Shown piece by piece: positions 1-5,876 of a stretch of DNA of 7,960 nt. The position numbers and the translations under genes were made by a program. The DNA comes from Planctomycetaceae bacterium (GTDB taxonomy: Bacteria; Planctomycetota; Planctomycetia; Planctomycetales; Planctomycetaceae): the NCBI GenBank assembly GCA_027080405.1, contig JALWSL010000157.1, positions 1-7,960 on the forward strand. Direction: 5' to 3'. Below the pieces are notes generated by a model that was not told the origin of the DNA, searched no databases, and saw only the letters and a program-made list of their open reading frames with translations. Within the stretch, counting starts at the first letter, position 1. Each line of letters starts with the position of its first letter.

Positions 1-163
1 TACAGGATTAGTTGCAAAACCTCAGAACACCTGATGCGTCGCACGCACCCGACATTTTCCCGAGGGGTAACACCTCGGCCAGTTTATGTGGCCCGCCCAT
101 AACTATTGTGCTGCCAGTATTGCTGGAGAATCTCTTAGTTCTTTGTCAATGAATCTCTCATTT
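1..163. other. Intergenic stretch downstream of the DUF1549/DUF1553 gene, two small inverted repeats
   Basis: No gene is supported here. Two perfect short inverted repeats are visible: TGCGT/ACGCA at 34-38 and 42-46 with a 3-base loop, and CCGAGG/CCTCGG at 60-65 and 73-78 with a 7-base loop. The second lies about 86 bases past the stop codon of the minus-strand gene and could mark its transcript end. Neither strand has a T tract after it, so it is not a convincing intrinsic terminator. A plus-strand frame is open from base 1 to a stop at 100-102, but its translation is unremarkable. Confidence 0.4.
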
Positions 164-1804
164 TTAACGAATAAAAATGAACTCGTTGCTGTTGAGCAGC
201 GCCCAATACAGATCCTGATAGGCGGTCACCGGATCACGGCTGACTCGAAAGAGTTTTTTCACCGCGGTCACATCGCGTCCGGAAGGAGTTCGGCATAACG
301 CTGCCAGGTAAATCTGTTGAATCTTCTTTGTCTCACGCTCATCACTTTGAACGACACGGTGGAGCAGACTGCCCGGTTTGCAGTTGGTTGCCGCCTCGAC
401 CAGTTCACCGTTCATCATCATCAGGGCTTGAGGGATACTACCGTTGAACGTAGTTGCCTCGTCGTTTTCGTCGGTTCCGAAAGTCGTCACAAACTGTTGC
501 AACCACATATTTCGGCGGCGATTCGATTCTGCATAATTCGCCTTGCTCATTCCTGCAGCGTTGGCAGCAATCAGCAGGGAATCGAACAACTGCTCGGCTT
601 CCATCGATTTGATATAAGCGTGGCTGAACAGGGGCAGTTCGCCGGCAGCCGGATCATCAATTTTGTTTTTGCTGTTGAATTCACTCGAAAGCTGATAGGC
701 CTCGCTGTTGGCGATCCAGCGGATCAGCATTTTCAGGTCGTAATCCGACTCGACAAATTTTTCTGTGAGAAAATCGAGTAACTCCGGATGCGAAGCAGGG
801 TTGTGAGGGCCCATATCATCGACAGGTTTTGTGAACCCGAAACCGAAATAGTGACCCCACATGCGATTTACCATCGCCTTGGCAAGATGATGCCCGGGAT
901 CATTCACAATAGATTTGGCCAGCGCAACCCGTCGGTCTTCGACATCACTGGTATCGACTTCCTTGCCGAAGAACTTGGGATAGGCAACCTGCATCAGTCC
1001 GCTACGTTTTTCAAAGAAAACCGGCCCCTCTACATTTCGCACGACAATTTCTGAATAATCATCGACCTGCCGCCCGGTCTCGGGATCAAGTTTACGGTGA
1101 TCGACCCGACGTGCCTGTCTGAAGAAACTGTTGAATTCCCAGAACTGATTCTGTTTCCAGTCGTTAAAAGGATGGTTGTGGCACTGGGTACATTGAACCT
1201 GCACACCGAGAAAAAGCCGCGTCGTCTTGGCAGTCGCCTGAACCCCCTCATCCCGCATGGTCATTTGAGCCAGCAGGTAATTGACGGCTCCGTTCTCATC
1301 GTAGCGGCCCTTGGCAACCAGAATATCGTAGACAACATCATCCCAGGGGCGGTTCTTCGCAAATGCCTCGCGCAGAAACTTCTGCATCCCCTCACGAGAC
1401 GTCCGCCGTGGTGTTTGACGCCCAATCAGCAGGTTCGTCCAGATTGTTGTCCAATTATGTGTGTAGTCGTCGTCCTCCAATAGTTGATCAATAATCCGGG
1501 CTCGCTTGTCGGGGTCTTTATCTCTCAGAAAGGATTCTGCAACTTCCAACGGCGGGATATGCCCAACGGTATCGAGATAAACCCGACGAAGCCAGGCGGC
1601 GTCTTTGGCCGTTTTGCTTGGGGTGACCTCGTTATCTTCCCAGCCCTGACGGATGAACTTGTTGATCTCCTTCACAATTTCCTGATCGTGCTTGTATCGG
1701 TAGCCTTTCTCCTTTCCGCGAGCGCCCACAACGGTGCCCGGAGTCAGGATCACTCCAACTGCTAACAAGGTAACAGACAACAGATTCCACTTCGTTCTAT
1801 TCAT
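164..1804 (-). CDS. Secreted DUF1549/DUF1553 (PSCyt2/PSD1) protein with a CxxCH motif
   Basis: Planctomycete-type protein of 546 residues. Residues 1-28 form a signal peptide (basic MNRTK, hydrophobic [13 protein letters not shown], likely cleavage after VVGA), so it is exported. Residues about 40-260 match DUF1549: the [13 protein letters not shown] segment at 73-85, then CTQCHNHPF at 205-213. CTQCH is a CxxCH motif of the c-type heme attachment form. The carboxyl half matches DUF1553, with [13 protein letters not shown], the [16 protein letters not shown] segment and the [13 protein letters not shown] segment. Such proteins are usually encoded beside a DUF1501 gene; any partner would lie beyond the left edge. 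No separate amino-terminal cytochrome domain (PSCyt1) is present. The start at 1804 is chosen over an in-frame ATG at 1918 because it gives the signal peptide at once and has GAGAGA a few bases upstream. The biochemical function of the family is not established. Family assignment is firm; a heme-binding role is inference. Confidence 0.93.
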   Translation of the reverse strand: MNRTKWNLLSVTLLAVGVILTPGTVVGARGKEKGYRYKHDQEIVKEINKFIRQGWEDNEVTPSKTAKDAAWLRRVYLDTVGHIPPLEVAESFLRDKDPDKRARIIDQLLEDDDYTHNWTTIWTNLLIGRQTPRRTSREGMQKFLREAFAKNRPWDDVVYDILVAKGRYDENGAVNYLLAQMTMRDEGVQATAKTTRLFLGVQVQCTQCHNHPFNDWKQNQFWEFNSFFRQARRVDHRKLDPETGRQVDDYSEIVVRNVEGPVFFEKRSGLMQVAYPKFFGKEVDTSDVEDRRVALAKSIVNDPGHHLAKAMVNRMWGHYFGFGFTKPVDDMGPHNPASHPELLDFLTEKFVESDYDLKMLIRWIANSEAYQLSSEFNSKNKIDDPAAGELPLFSHAYIKSMEAEQLFDSLLIAANAAGMSKANYAESNRRRNMWLQQFVTTFGTDENDEATTFNGSIPQALMMMNGELVEAATNCKPGSLLHRVVQSDERETKKIQQIYLAALCRTPSGRDVTAVKKLFRVSRDPVTAYQDLYWALLNSNEFIFIR

Positions 1805-1916
1805 TGACTCTCTCGTCGATTCAAAAACACCAATACCGGACAGCCTCACACCGGACATGTACCAGCCATGCCGAACCCCGCGGGGCTTTGTATTCGCCCC
1901 GCACCTGCTAACCTCC

Positions 1917-1925
1917 ATTATTACA
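1917..1925 (-). promoter_or_regulatory. Candidate extended -10 promoter for the DUF1549/DUF1553 gene
   Basis: On the minus strand, TG, one base, then AATAAT (5 of 6 matches to TATAAT) sits about 113 bases upstream of the chosen start codon. No good -35 box is seen 16-18 bases further upstream, which is tolerable for an extended -10 promoter. It overlaps the upstream in-frame ATG at 1918, which would make that ATG untranslatable if this is the promoter. Sequence match only. Confidence 0.25.
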
Positions 1926-2241
1926 GAAACATTCGACGAAAAGCAGTTCGATTTTCAGAATAACGCAGGGTAGAGCATGAAAACGCCCGATTTAGCTGAA
2001 TTGTGAACATGTGAATACTTTTGTTGCAGGTTTTTTTCAAAAATTTCCAATCTTCGAAAAACGCTATTCACACTCGCCTTGCTATCTGGTTACCTTCTTC
2101 TTTTCAACGGTGCAGTCGTGGCGGTAGTGCCGGTTGTGCGGAAAAGGAAGTGGGTATAATGACATTACCTGTACGTGGTGTCAGTTTCTTCGGTTGAGGA
2201 ATTTTCACATACCGGGGGGATAACCCATTTGTCCTATATTG

Positions 2242-2302
2242 CCTTGTCGTTATTCCTGTTTGGGCATTCTTGTAATTTTGCGATTCGGAATAACGAAAAA
2301 GG
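2242..2302. repeat. Strong imperfect inverted repeat, 14 pairs, 30-base loop
   Basis: The arm at 2247-2256 (TCGTTATTCC) is perfectly complementary to 2287-2296 (GGAATAACGA). After a 1x2-base internal loop the pairing continues with CCTT (2242-2245) against AAGG (2299-2302). The loop is 30 bases long. A 10-base direct repeat, CTTGTAATTT, occurs at 2269-2278 inside the loop and at 2303-2312 just outside the right arm. The 3' flank on either strand is not a clean T tract, so it does not read as a standard terminator. It could be a small RNA stem, an operator-type dyad or a remnant of a small mobile repeat; the sequence alone does not decide. Confidence 0.6.
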
Positions 2303-2622
2303 CTTGTAATTTCCAAACTACCCCTAACATGCACTGATAGAAGTTGACAAATAACTGAACCGATAGGGGGGGCGTTCTACGGTTTTCGCTTCGAACTGTG
2401 TGTAGCAAGCACCGGTTGATATGTCACGTTTCTGGGCGTTTCGTAATTGAAAAGTGCCGAGTGGCGTTTGACATCAATTCGGGAGTTTGGCACGGAGCGG
2501 TCGCCGGGAGCGTTTCCGCCTGAAGAATTATCCGGTTTTTTCGAGTACCGGAACCATTGTTTTATTGATTTAGTGATCTGACAACAGAAATCCCGCCTCG
2601 TGTCCACAAGGAGAGAACAAAC

Positions 2623-3183
2623 ATGCTTCAGGCTGCCATGAGCGCCAAGCGTCTGCTTTCATCAATTGAGTTGCCTGCCTACGCCTTTATTCCTGGGACT
2701 TCATTGCCGCACCCGATACGCGATCCCAGGGGGCATAGCTATGGTCGAAAACGGATTTCCCCTCCAGCGTTGACCAACGATAACTGGTCCACACACAAGA
2801 ATTACCTGGTTGGGCTGGATCTTTTCAACTACGGCTACTACTGGGAAGCTCATGAGGAATGGGAGCGTCTTTGGAAATCTTCCGGTCCCGATTCGCTCAC
2901 CGGACGTTTTCTCAAGGGGTTGGTCAAGCTTTCTGCAGCGGGTGTAAAAGTTCGTGAGGGAAGCATTCACGGTGTCCGCCGGCACGCTGCTTCTGCTGGT
3001 GAGGTTTTTGCTGATGTCGCTGCCGAGGCTGATCTCGATCACTTTTGTGGCCTGGAATTTACCGTCCTCCAGTTTGCCGCTGATCGCTCCGCCCAGTTGA
3101 ATTACAAGGGGTCGTTCGAAGTTGGTCAACCGGTGAGAGTCTTTCCCTTCGTGCTGCAACCCGAAATGGAAGCGATTGACTGA
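2623..3183 (+). CDS. DUF309 family protein
   Basis: A 186-residue protein of unknown function. Residues about 60-125 match DUF309: the [18 protein letters not shown] segment at 67-84 carries the family's F-N-x-G-x-Y-x-E-A-H-E-x-x-E-x-x-W signature with H77, E78 and E81, followed by [18 protein letters not shown]. The His/Glu pattern resembles a helical metal-site motif, but a metal has not been shown by anything here. Residues 24-41 ([18 protein letters not shown]) form a separate, motif-like segment ahead of the domain. There is no signal peptide, so the protein is cytoplasmic. The start is supported by AAGGAG at 2608-2613, nine bases upstream; an alternative Met at codon 6 has no better site. 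It stands alone and converges with the ceramidase-like gene. Family assignment is strong; function is unknown. Confidence 0.9.
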   Translation: MLQAAMSAKRLLSSIELPAYAFIPGTSLPHPIRDPRGHSYGRKRISPPALTNDNWSTHKNYLVGLDLFNYGYYWEAHEEWERLWKSSGPDSLTGRFLKGLVKLSAAGVKVREGSIHGVRRHAASAGEVFADVAAEADLDHFCGLEFTVLQFAADRSAQLNYKGSFEVGQPVRVFPFVLQPEMEAID

Positions 3184-3193
3184 TTTCCTGCCG

Positions 3194-3223
3194 GTCAGGT
3201 GTGGAACCCGTCCCGACTTTTTT
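3194..3223 (+). terminator. Weak candidate terminator after the DUF309 gene
   Basis: GTC/GAC (3194-3196 with 3215-3217) and GG/CC (3198-3199 with 3212-3213) can pair around a mismatch, and the structure is followed at once by six T (3218-3223). The T tract is good but the stem is poor. The position, 10 bases past the stop codon and ahead of a convergent gene, fits a terminator. Confidence 0.3.
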
Positions 3224-3248
3224 GTTCCGTGTAGCCTGGTGTTTCGAT

Positions 3249-3286
3249 AACATCCGGAACATCCGGCTGCTCGATCCGGGGGGGGG
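3249..3286. repeat. Two tandem 9-base repeats followed by a run of nine G
   Basis: AACATCCGG occurs twice back to back (3249-3257 and 3258-3266), which also creates a CCGGA/TCCGG hairpin with a 3-base loop at 3254-3266. A homopolymer of nine G follows at 3278-3286, 14 bases from the stop codon of the ceramidase-like gene. In the minus direction the hairpin lies just past that stop and might help end or stabilise the transcript, though no T tract follows. The G run is prone to slippage and to sequencing error. Confidence 0.5.
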
Positions 3287-3299
3287 ACGCGCTTGCCCG

Positions 3300-4685
3300 T
3301 TACCTGGCTGAGTCCAGCTTTTCATCCAATTGCCTGACGGTGGAAACGATTGTTTCTTCGATTGTCGGTTTGAACGGGCCTGGGAAGCGGGTGTAACGCA
3401 TGGCGCCGCCCGCTTCGTAACCACCTTCGCTGATAACGCGGGCTGAAGGAACGTAGCCGAACACATCGTTGGAGTAGGCGGCGATCCAGATGAAATCTCC
3501 CTGCATTTCCTTTTTCAATCGCAGGCTGTAGTCGATCGTTACCTCACCGGCGAGCGCAACCAGCTTGATGTTGCCGATGTGAGCCACCTGCACCATGTAC
3601 GGGTAGGTCGTACGGATTTCTCCCCTGGTTTCCAGTTCTTTCAGTAATGCGGTGCCTCGGATTTTGTCGTATTTATTCCCGGAGGCGGCGAGTGCAAGCA
3701 ATTCTTTTTTTGTTGGAGGCGGCGCGAACTCGATATCGACACTGGCCAGTTCGGCCTGCAGTTTTCCGGTGACCGGTTTGTCGTAGCTTTGCAAAGCCGC
3801 CTCGACACCATTGGCGAGCGCTCGTCCATGTTGGGCGGCCTGGCCCTCTTTTCCCCGTGGATAAGGGTTCTGGTCACCGCCGCAGCCCATCAGAAATAAT
3901 GCCGCGGTGCCGGGGTGATCCGCCTCGATAAATTTCTGGGCGAAACCCGCATAATCCCCGCTGAACTGATAGAACCCCATTGTTGTGTTGTGGCACGCAT
4001 AGCCAAATAAAACCGCTTTCAGTTTCTTCTGGGGCGTCATCACCTTCAGTACCGGCACCTGATGATCAACCGGCCCCTCCGGATAGGGATGATTACGGAC
4101 TCCCTTCGCCGTTGGTGTTCGTCGATTCATTGCAAATCCAGCCCGTCCGAATGTGTAGGAGAGAGAAGCCGGTTCGAGATCGTTCAGAGCCTGATCGACA
4201 AGTTCGAGCAACTTTTTTTCCAGCTTCCGTGTATAAAGCCGGGACGCACCAAGGATGGCGGAATCGATCGTCTCCCCCTCGACGCGTTCATAGCGGATTT
4301 CCGGGCCGCAATGGGTATGCGAGGCATTAAGCAGCAGCGCCGAAGGAGGTAGATGGAATTTTTTGACAAAAGCGGCTTCGACATTGAACCGCAACATGCG
4401 TGGAATGCCGATCAAATCGGTCGTCACGATCACATACCGCGAGCCATCAGCATCTTCCAATGCGAGCGCTTTGGCAAACAGATCCAGTTTGACGCCCTCG
4501 GAGGGTCTGTTTCTGCTGGCATATCCAGCCATCCACATCGGTTTCTCAGGTGTGATTTTGATACTCGCCACGCCTGCTTTCCAACCACCTGAATTTTCAG
4601 CGTGGCTCTGGTTGACAGAGAAAAACAGGCAACAGGAAAGAATGAAAATGAAAACAAGCCGCTCAGTTCTCTGTTTGGCAACCAT
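3300..4685 (-). CDS. Secreted neutral/alkaline ceramidase-like protein (N-terminal domain family)
   Basis: A 461-residue protein matching the neutral/alkaline non-lysosomal ceramidase N-terminal domain family. Residues 1-29 are a signal peptide (basic start, hydrophobic LVFIFILSCCLFF, cleavage likely after QSHA). NASHTHCGPE at 120-129 matches the family's SHTHSGP zinc motif, H232 lies in YACHNTTMG, E381 in ALAGEVT, and Y423 in GGYEAGG; these fit the four zinc ligands (His, His, Glu, Tyr) known from Pseudomonas ceramidase. The region that holds the catalytic serine there (GDxSPN-like) reads GGDQNP at 269-274, with Asn273 where Ser is expected. At 461 residues it is shorter than true ceramidases (about 650) and lacks their carboxyl-terminal domain. 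The substrate is therefore uncertain. The start at 4685 has AAGGAG eight bases upstream; an in-frame ATG at 4751 would bury the signal peptide. Family is firm, activity is inference. Confidence 0.92.
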   Translation of the reverse strand: MVAKQRTERLVFIFILSCCLFFSVNQSHAENSGGWKAGVASIKITPEKPMWMAGYASRNRPSEGVKLDLFAKALALEDADGSRYVIVTTDLIGIPRMLRFNVEAAFVKKFHLPPSALLLNASHTHCGPEIRYERVEGETIDSAILGASRLYTRKLEKKLLELVDQALNDLEPASLSYTFGRAGFAMNRRTPTAKGVRNHPYPEGPVDHQVPVLKVMTPQKKLKAVLFGYACHNTTMGFYQFSGDYAGFAQKFIEADHPGTAALFLMGCGGDQNPYPRGKEGQAAQHGRALANGVEAALQSYDKPVTGKLQAELASVDIEFAPPPTKKELLALAASGNKYDKIRGTALLKELETRGEIRTTYPYMVQVAHIGNIKLVALAGEVTIDYSLRLKKEMQGDFIWIAAYSNDVFGYVPSARVISEGGYEAGGAMRYTRFPGPFKPTIEETIVSTVRQLDEKLDSAR

Positions 4686-4742
4686 TGGATTTGCTCCTTG
4701 TCGATCGGGAAAAGATGCGCTCGGTGGAGATGATGGAAATAT

Positions 4743-4798
4743 CGAACTCATGACGGCCAGTCATTATTACGCCCCCCTGCGGGCGTATCCCGAGTTCG
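4743..4798 (-). promoter_or_regulatory. Candidate structured leader element: three-way junction upstream of the ceramidase-like gene
   Basis: Three perfect stems nest in 56 bases. The closing stem pairs CGAACTC (4743-4749) with GAGTTCG (4792-4798). Inside it are two hairpins: ATGAC/GTCAT (4750-4754 with 4760-4764, loop GGCCA) and TACGCCC/GGGCGTA (4768-4774 with 4781-4787, 6-base loop). Three unpaired bases separate the hairpins and four precede the closing arm. The element ends 57 bases upstream of the ceramidase-like start codon, so on the minus strand it would lie in the 5' leader. The same fold is possible on the plus strand. It shows neither the CUGAUGA/GAAA core of a hammerhead ribozyme nor any riboswitch core I recognise. 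It could be a cis-acting RNA, a protein-binding DNA site or a small palindromic mobile repeat. Confidence 0.45.
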
Positions 4799-4868
4799 TG
4801 ACTGCATCGATTTCCCCGCCAGTAACTGCCCAGTCACTTCAGCAACTGAAATGACCGAAGCAATGTAG

Positions 4869-4900
4869 ATTGAATCATATCAATTGAATCATATTTGAAT
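4869..4900. repeat. Tandem AT-rich direct repeat, 14-base period
   Basis: ATTGAATCATAT occurs at 4869-4880 and again at 4883-4894, separated by CA, and the first part of the unit (TTGAAT) recurs at 4895-4900. The AT-rich, short-period pattern in a promoter-bearing gap could be a regulator binding site, but no regulator is suggested by the neighbours. Confidence 0.5.
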
Positions 4901-5133
4901 TCCTGCGAACAGGCAAAGAAATGAAATGGCATCGAAAAAATAATTTTCCAGAACAATTCAGTCCTGCTGATGCTGTTCCTGGCGGGATCGCAGAGGCAGG
5001 TATCAGCCTGTTTGCCAGAGGGAAAGAATCGGTGATCTGCTATCCGTTTCAGCAGGTGATGAGGCAGGCATGGCGGGATTGCTTTTCTGCGGGGGGAAGT
5101 TCTCAAAATATTTGAATTTCGAAGAAAATTTTG

Positions 5134-5162
5134 TTGACAATTTTTCGATTTGCCTCAAGAAT
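5134..5162 (+). promoter_or_regulatory. Candidate sigma70-type promoter for the acidic-protein gene
   Basis: A perfect TTGACA -35 box lies at 5134-5139, followed after a 17-base spacer by AAGAAT (5157-5162), 4 of 6 matches to the -10 consensus. The surrounding sequence is AT-rich. Transcription from here would give a leader of about 265 bases that contains both hairpins of the structured region at 5224-5326. Confidence 0.4.
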
Positions 5163-5223
5163 CTATGTCTGAGAGTCACACAGATTCCCACCATACTTTC
5201 TCGCATGGAATTGCTTTGCAACC

Positions 5224-5326
5224 GACGGTAGTGGGGTTGTGCTTTTGTTCTACCGTCTTGTGAAGCAACCTCGGACGCTGTCCCCCGCCTGTCTTTGAGA
5301 GAGGCTTTCAGGTCGGGGCGGACGGT
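5224..5326 (+). promoter_or_regulatory. Candidate structured 5' leader (or small RNA) ahead of the acidic-protein gene
   Basis: Two strong hairpins are visible. In the first, GACGGTAG (5224-5231) pairs perfectly with CTACCGTC (5250-5257) around an 18-base loop. In the second, CCCCGCCTG (5283-5291) pairs with CAGG-CGGGG (5309-5312 and 5314-5318) with one bulged T, and GTC/GAC (5280-5282 with 5321-5323) can extend it. The right arm of hairpin 1 (ACCGTC, 5252-5257) can instead pair with a second GACGGT copy at 5321-5326, so two folds are mutually exclusive. No T tract follows either hairpin, so neither is a plain terminator. I recognise no known RNA family (not tmRNA, SRP RNA or RNase P RNA). 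Leader versus independent small RNA is undecided. Confidence 0.4.
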
Positions 5327-5394
5327 GTTTCGCAGAGGAGCGGGATGGAGTTCATGACGAACCTTTTGCGTGGAGGGGCTGTGTATCGTGGTTC

Positions 5395-5411
5395 AGTACA
5401 CGTTAGTACAC
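5395..5411. repeat. AGTACAC direct repeat with 10-base period, near the ribosome site
   Basis: AGTACAC occurs at 5395-5401 and 5405-5411, and an AGTTAACT palindrome follows at 5416-5423, directly before the GGAG ribosome site at 5426-5429. The one-helical-turn spacing would suit binding of a protein to one face of the DNA, or a binding site on the leader RNA. Confidence 0.35.
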
Positions 5412-5436
5412 TTTTAGTTAACTTTGGAGACCGGGT

Positions 5437-5754
5437 ATGCCCAAGTCCAATAATGCGGAGCCAGATTTCGAACTTATGTTTGATGAACAGACAGCTTATG
5501 TAGCCGATTTTTCAGATGCTTTTGATATGGAGGAATTCGAGAACCTCGGTATTGACCCGGTTTCTCCAACGGAAGCGAAGCCAGGATCGGAAGATAAAGT
5601 CATGATGCTAGCTGCACGATACGCGGCAGGAATGCCCCTTTGGCATGACGGGGATTGTTATGACCACGCTCCTGTTCTGGACACGGAACTCCTTGGTGAG
5701 GAAAGCGACGAATTGGAAGATGAGGATGAACTTATCGAAGAAGATCTCATCTGA
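5437..5754 (+). CDS. Small, highly acidic hypothetical protein
   Basis: A 105-residue protein that I cannot assign to a named family. It has 32 Asp/Glu against 4 Lys/Arg, so it should be strongly acidic. Residues 1-53 are acidic and probably flexible. Residues 54-74 (KVMMLAARYAAG then MPLWHDGDC) are the only segment that looks folded: a short amphipathic helix followed by a Trp-His-Asp turn. Residues 82-105 are a tail with 14 acidic residues of 24. There is no signal peptide or membrane segment, so it is presumably cytoplasmic. GGAG at 5426-5429, seven bases from the ATG, supports the start. A candidate promoter and a long structured leader lie upstream and a strong terminator downstream, which together argue for a real single-gene unit. 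The composition resembles acidic partner or mimic proteins, but no role can be assigned. Confidence 0.8.
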   Translation: MPKSNNAEPDFELMFDEQTAYVADFSDAFDMEEFENLGIDPVSPTEAKPGSEDKVMMLAARYAAGMPLWHDGDCYDHAPVLDTELLGEESDELEDEDELIEEDLI

Positions 5755-5776
5755 AGCACCTCCGCCAAATGCACAG

Positions 5777-5802
5777 AAGGAGCCGATTCGGCTCCTTTTT
5801 TT
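5777..5802 (+). terminator. Intrinsic (rho-independent) terminator of the acidic-protein gene
   Basis: AAGGAGCCG (5777-5785) pairs perfectly with CGGCTCCTT (5789-5797) around a 3-base loop, and a run of seven T spans 5796-5802. It begins 22 bases after the stop codon. On the minus strand no T tract follows, so it serves the plus-strand gene rather than greA. Confidence 0.93.
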
Positions 5803-5876
5803 ATTGGGACGTTACGGCTTCGTCGGGATATTAGGGGAATCACTAAAAAAATTAAAACGGACGAACGGCTTGAGTG

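Larger units (their letters stand above)
1805..2622. other. Long intergenic region (818 bases) between divergent genes
   Basis: The region separates the divergent DUF1549/DUF1553 and DUF309 genes and should hold both promoters. Open frames here of 70-80 codons read as random sequence with no recognisable motif or good ribosome site. Visible items are a CCCCGCGGGG palindrome at 1876-1885, a TATAAT at 2155-2160 (plus strand, only a poor TTGTGC 15 bases upstream), the inverted repeat listed at 2242-2302, a TTGACA at 2344-2349 with no matching -10 box, a run of seven G at 2366-2372, and a TCCGGT/ACCGGA stem with a 10-base loop at 2531-2552 just ahead of the DUF309 gene. I see no tRNA or other known RNA gene. 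Confidence 0.6.
4686..5436. other. Long intergenic region (751 bases) between divergent genes
   Basis: This region separates the ceramidase-like gene from the acidic-protein gene and must carry promoters for both. It contains the three-way-junction element, direct repeats, a candidate plus-strand promoter and a structured leader, each listed separately. A 64-codon frame at 4921-5115 (+) has no clear ribosome site and no recognisable motif, so I do not call it. CTGCT/AGCAG at 5037-5041 and 5051-5055 can form a small hairpin. No tRNA is visible. Confidence 0.6.

Noticed and set aside
2344..2349. Perfect TTGACA suggesting a promoter
   Set aside because: The position expected for a -10 box is a run of G, so no promoter can be built from it.
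2104..2607. Two 76-codon minus-strand open frames (2104-2334 and 2377-2607)
   Set aside because: Neither has a good ribosome site or protein-like pattern. The first overlaps the inverted repeat, which better explains the sequence there.
4921..5115. A 64-codon plus-strand open frame in the gap ahead of the acidic-protein gene
   Set aside because: No clear ribosome site, no recognisable motif, and a composition typical of random translation.
5345..5503. Possible 52-residue upstream frame overlapping the start of the acidic-protein gene in another frame
   Set aside because: A GAGGAG precedes its ATG by only four bases and the peptide shows no pattern; translational coupling cannot be excluded, but nothing else supports it.
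5821..5876. Possible terminator for greA, with a T-rich tract on the minus strand past the stop
   Set aside because: The sequence before the T tract forms no good GC-rich stem, so I could not support an intrinsic terminator.
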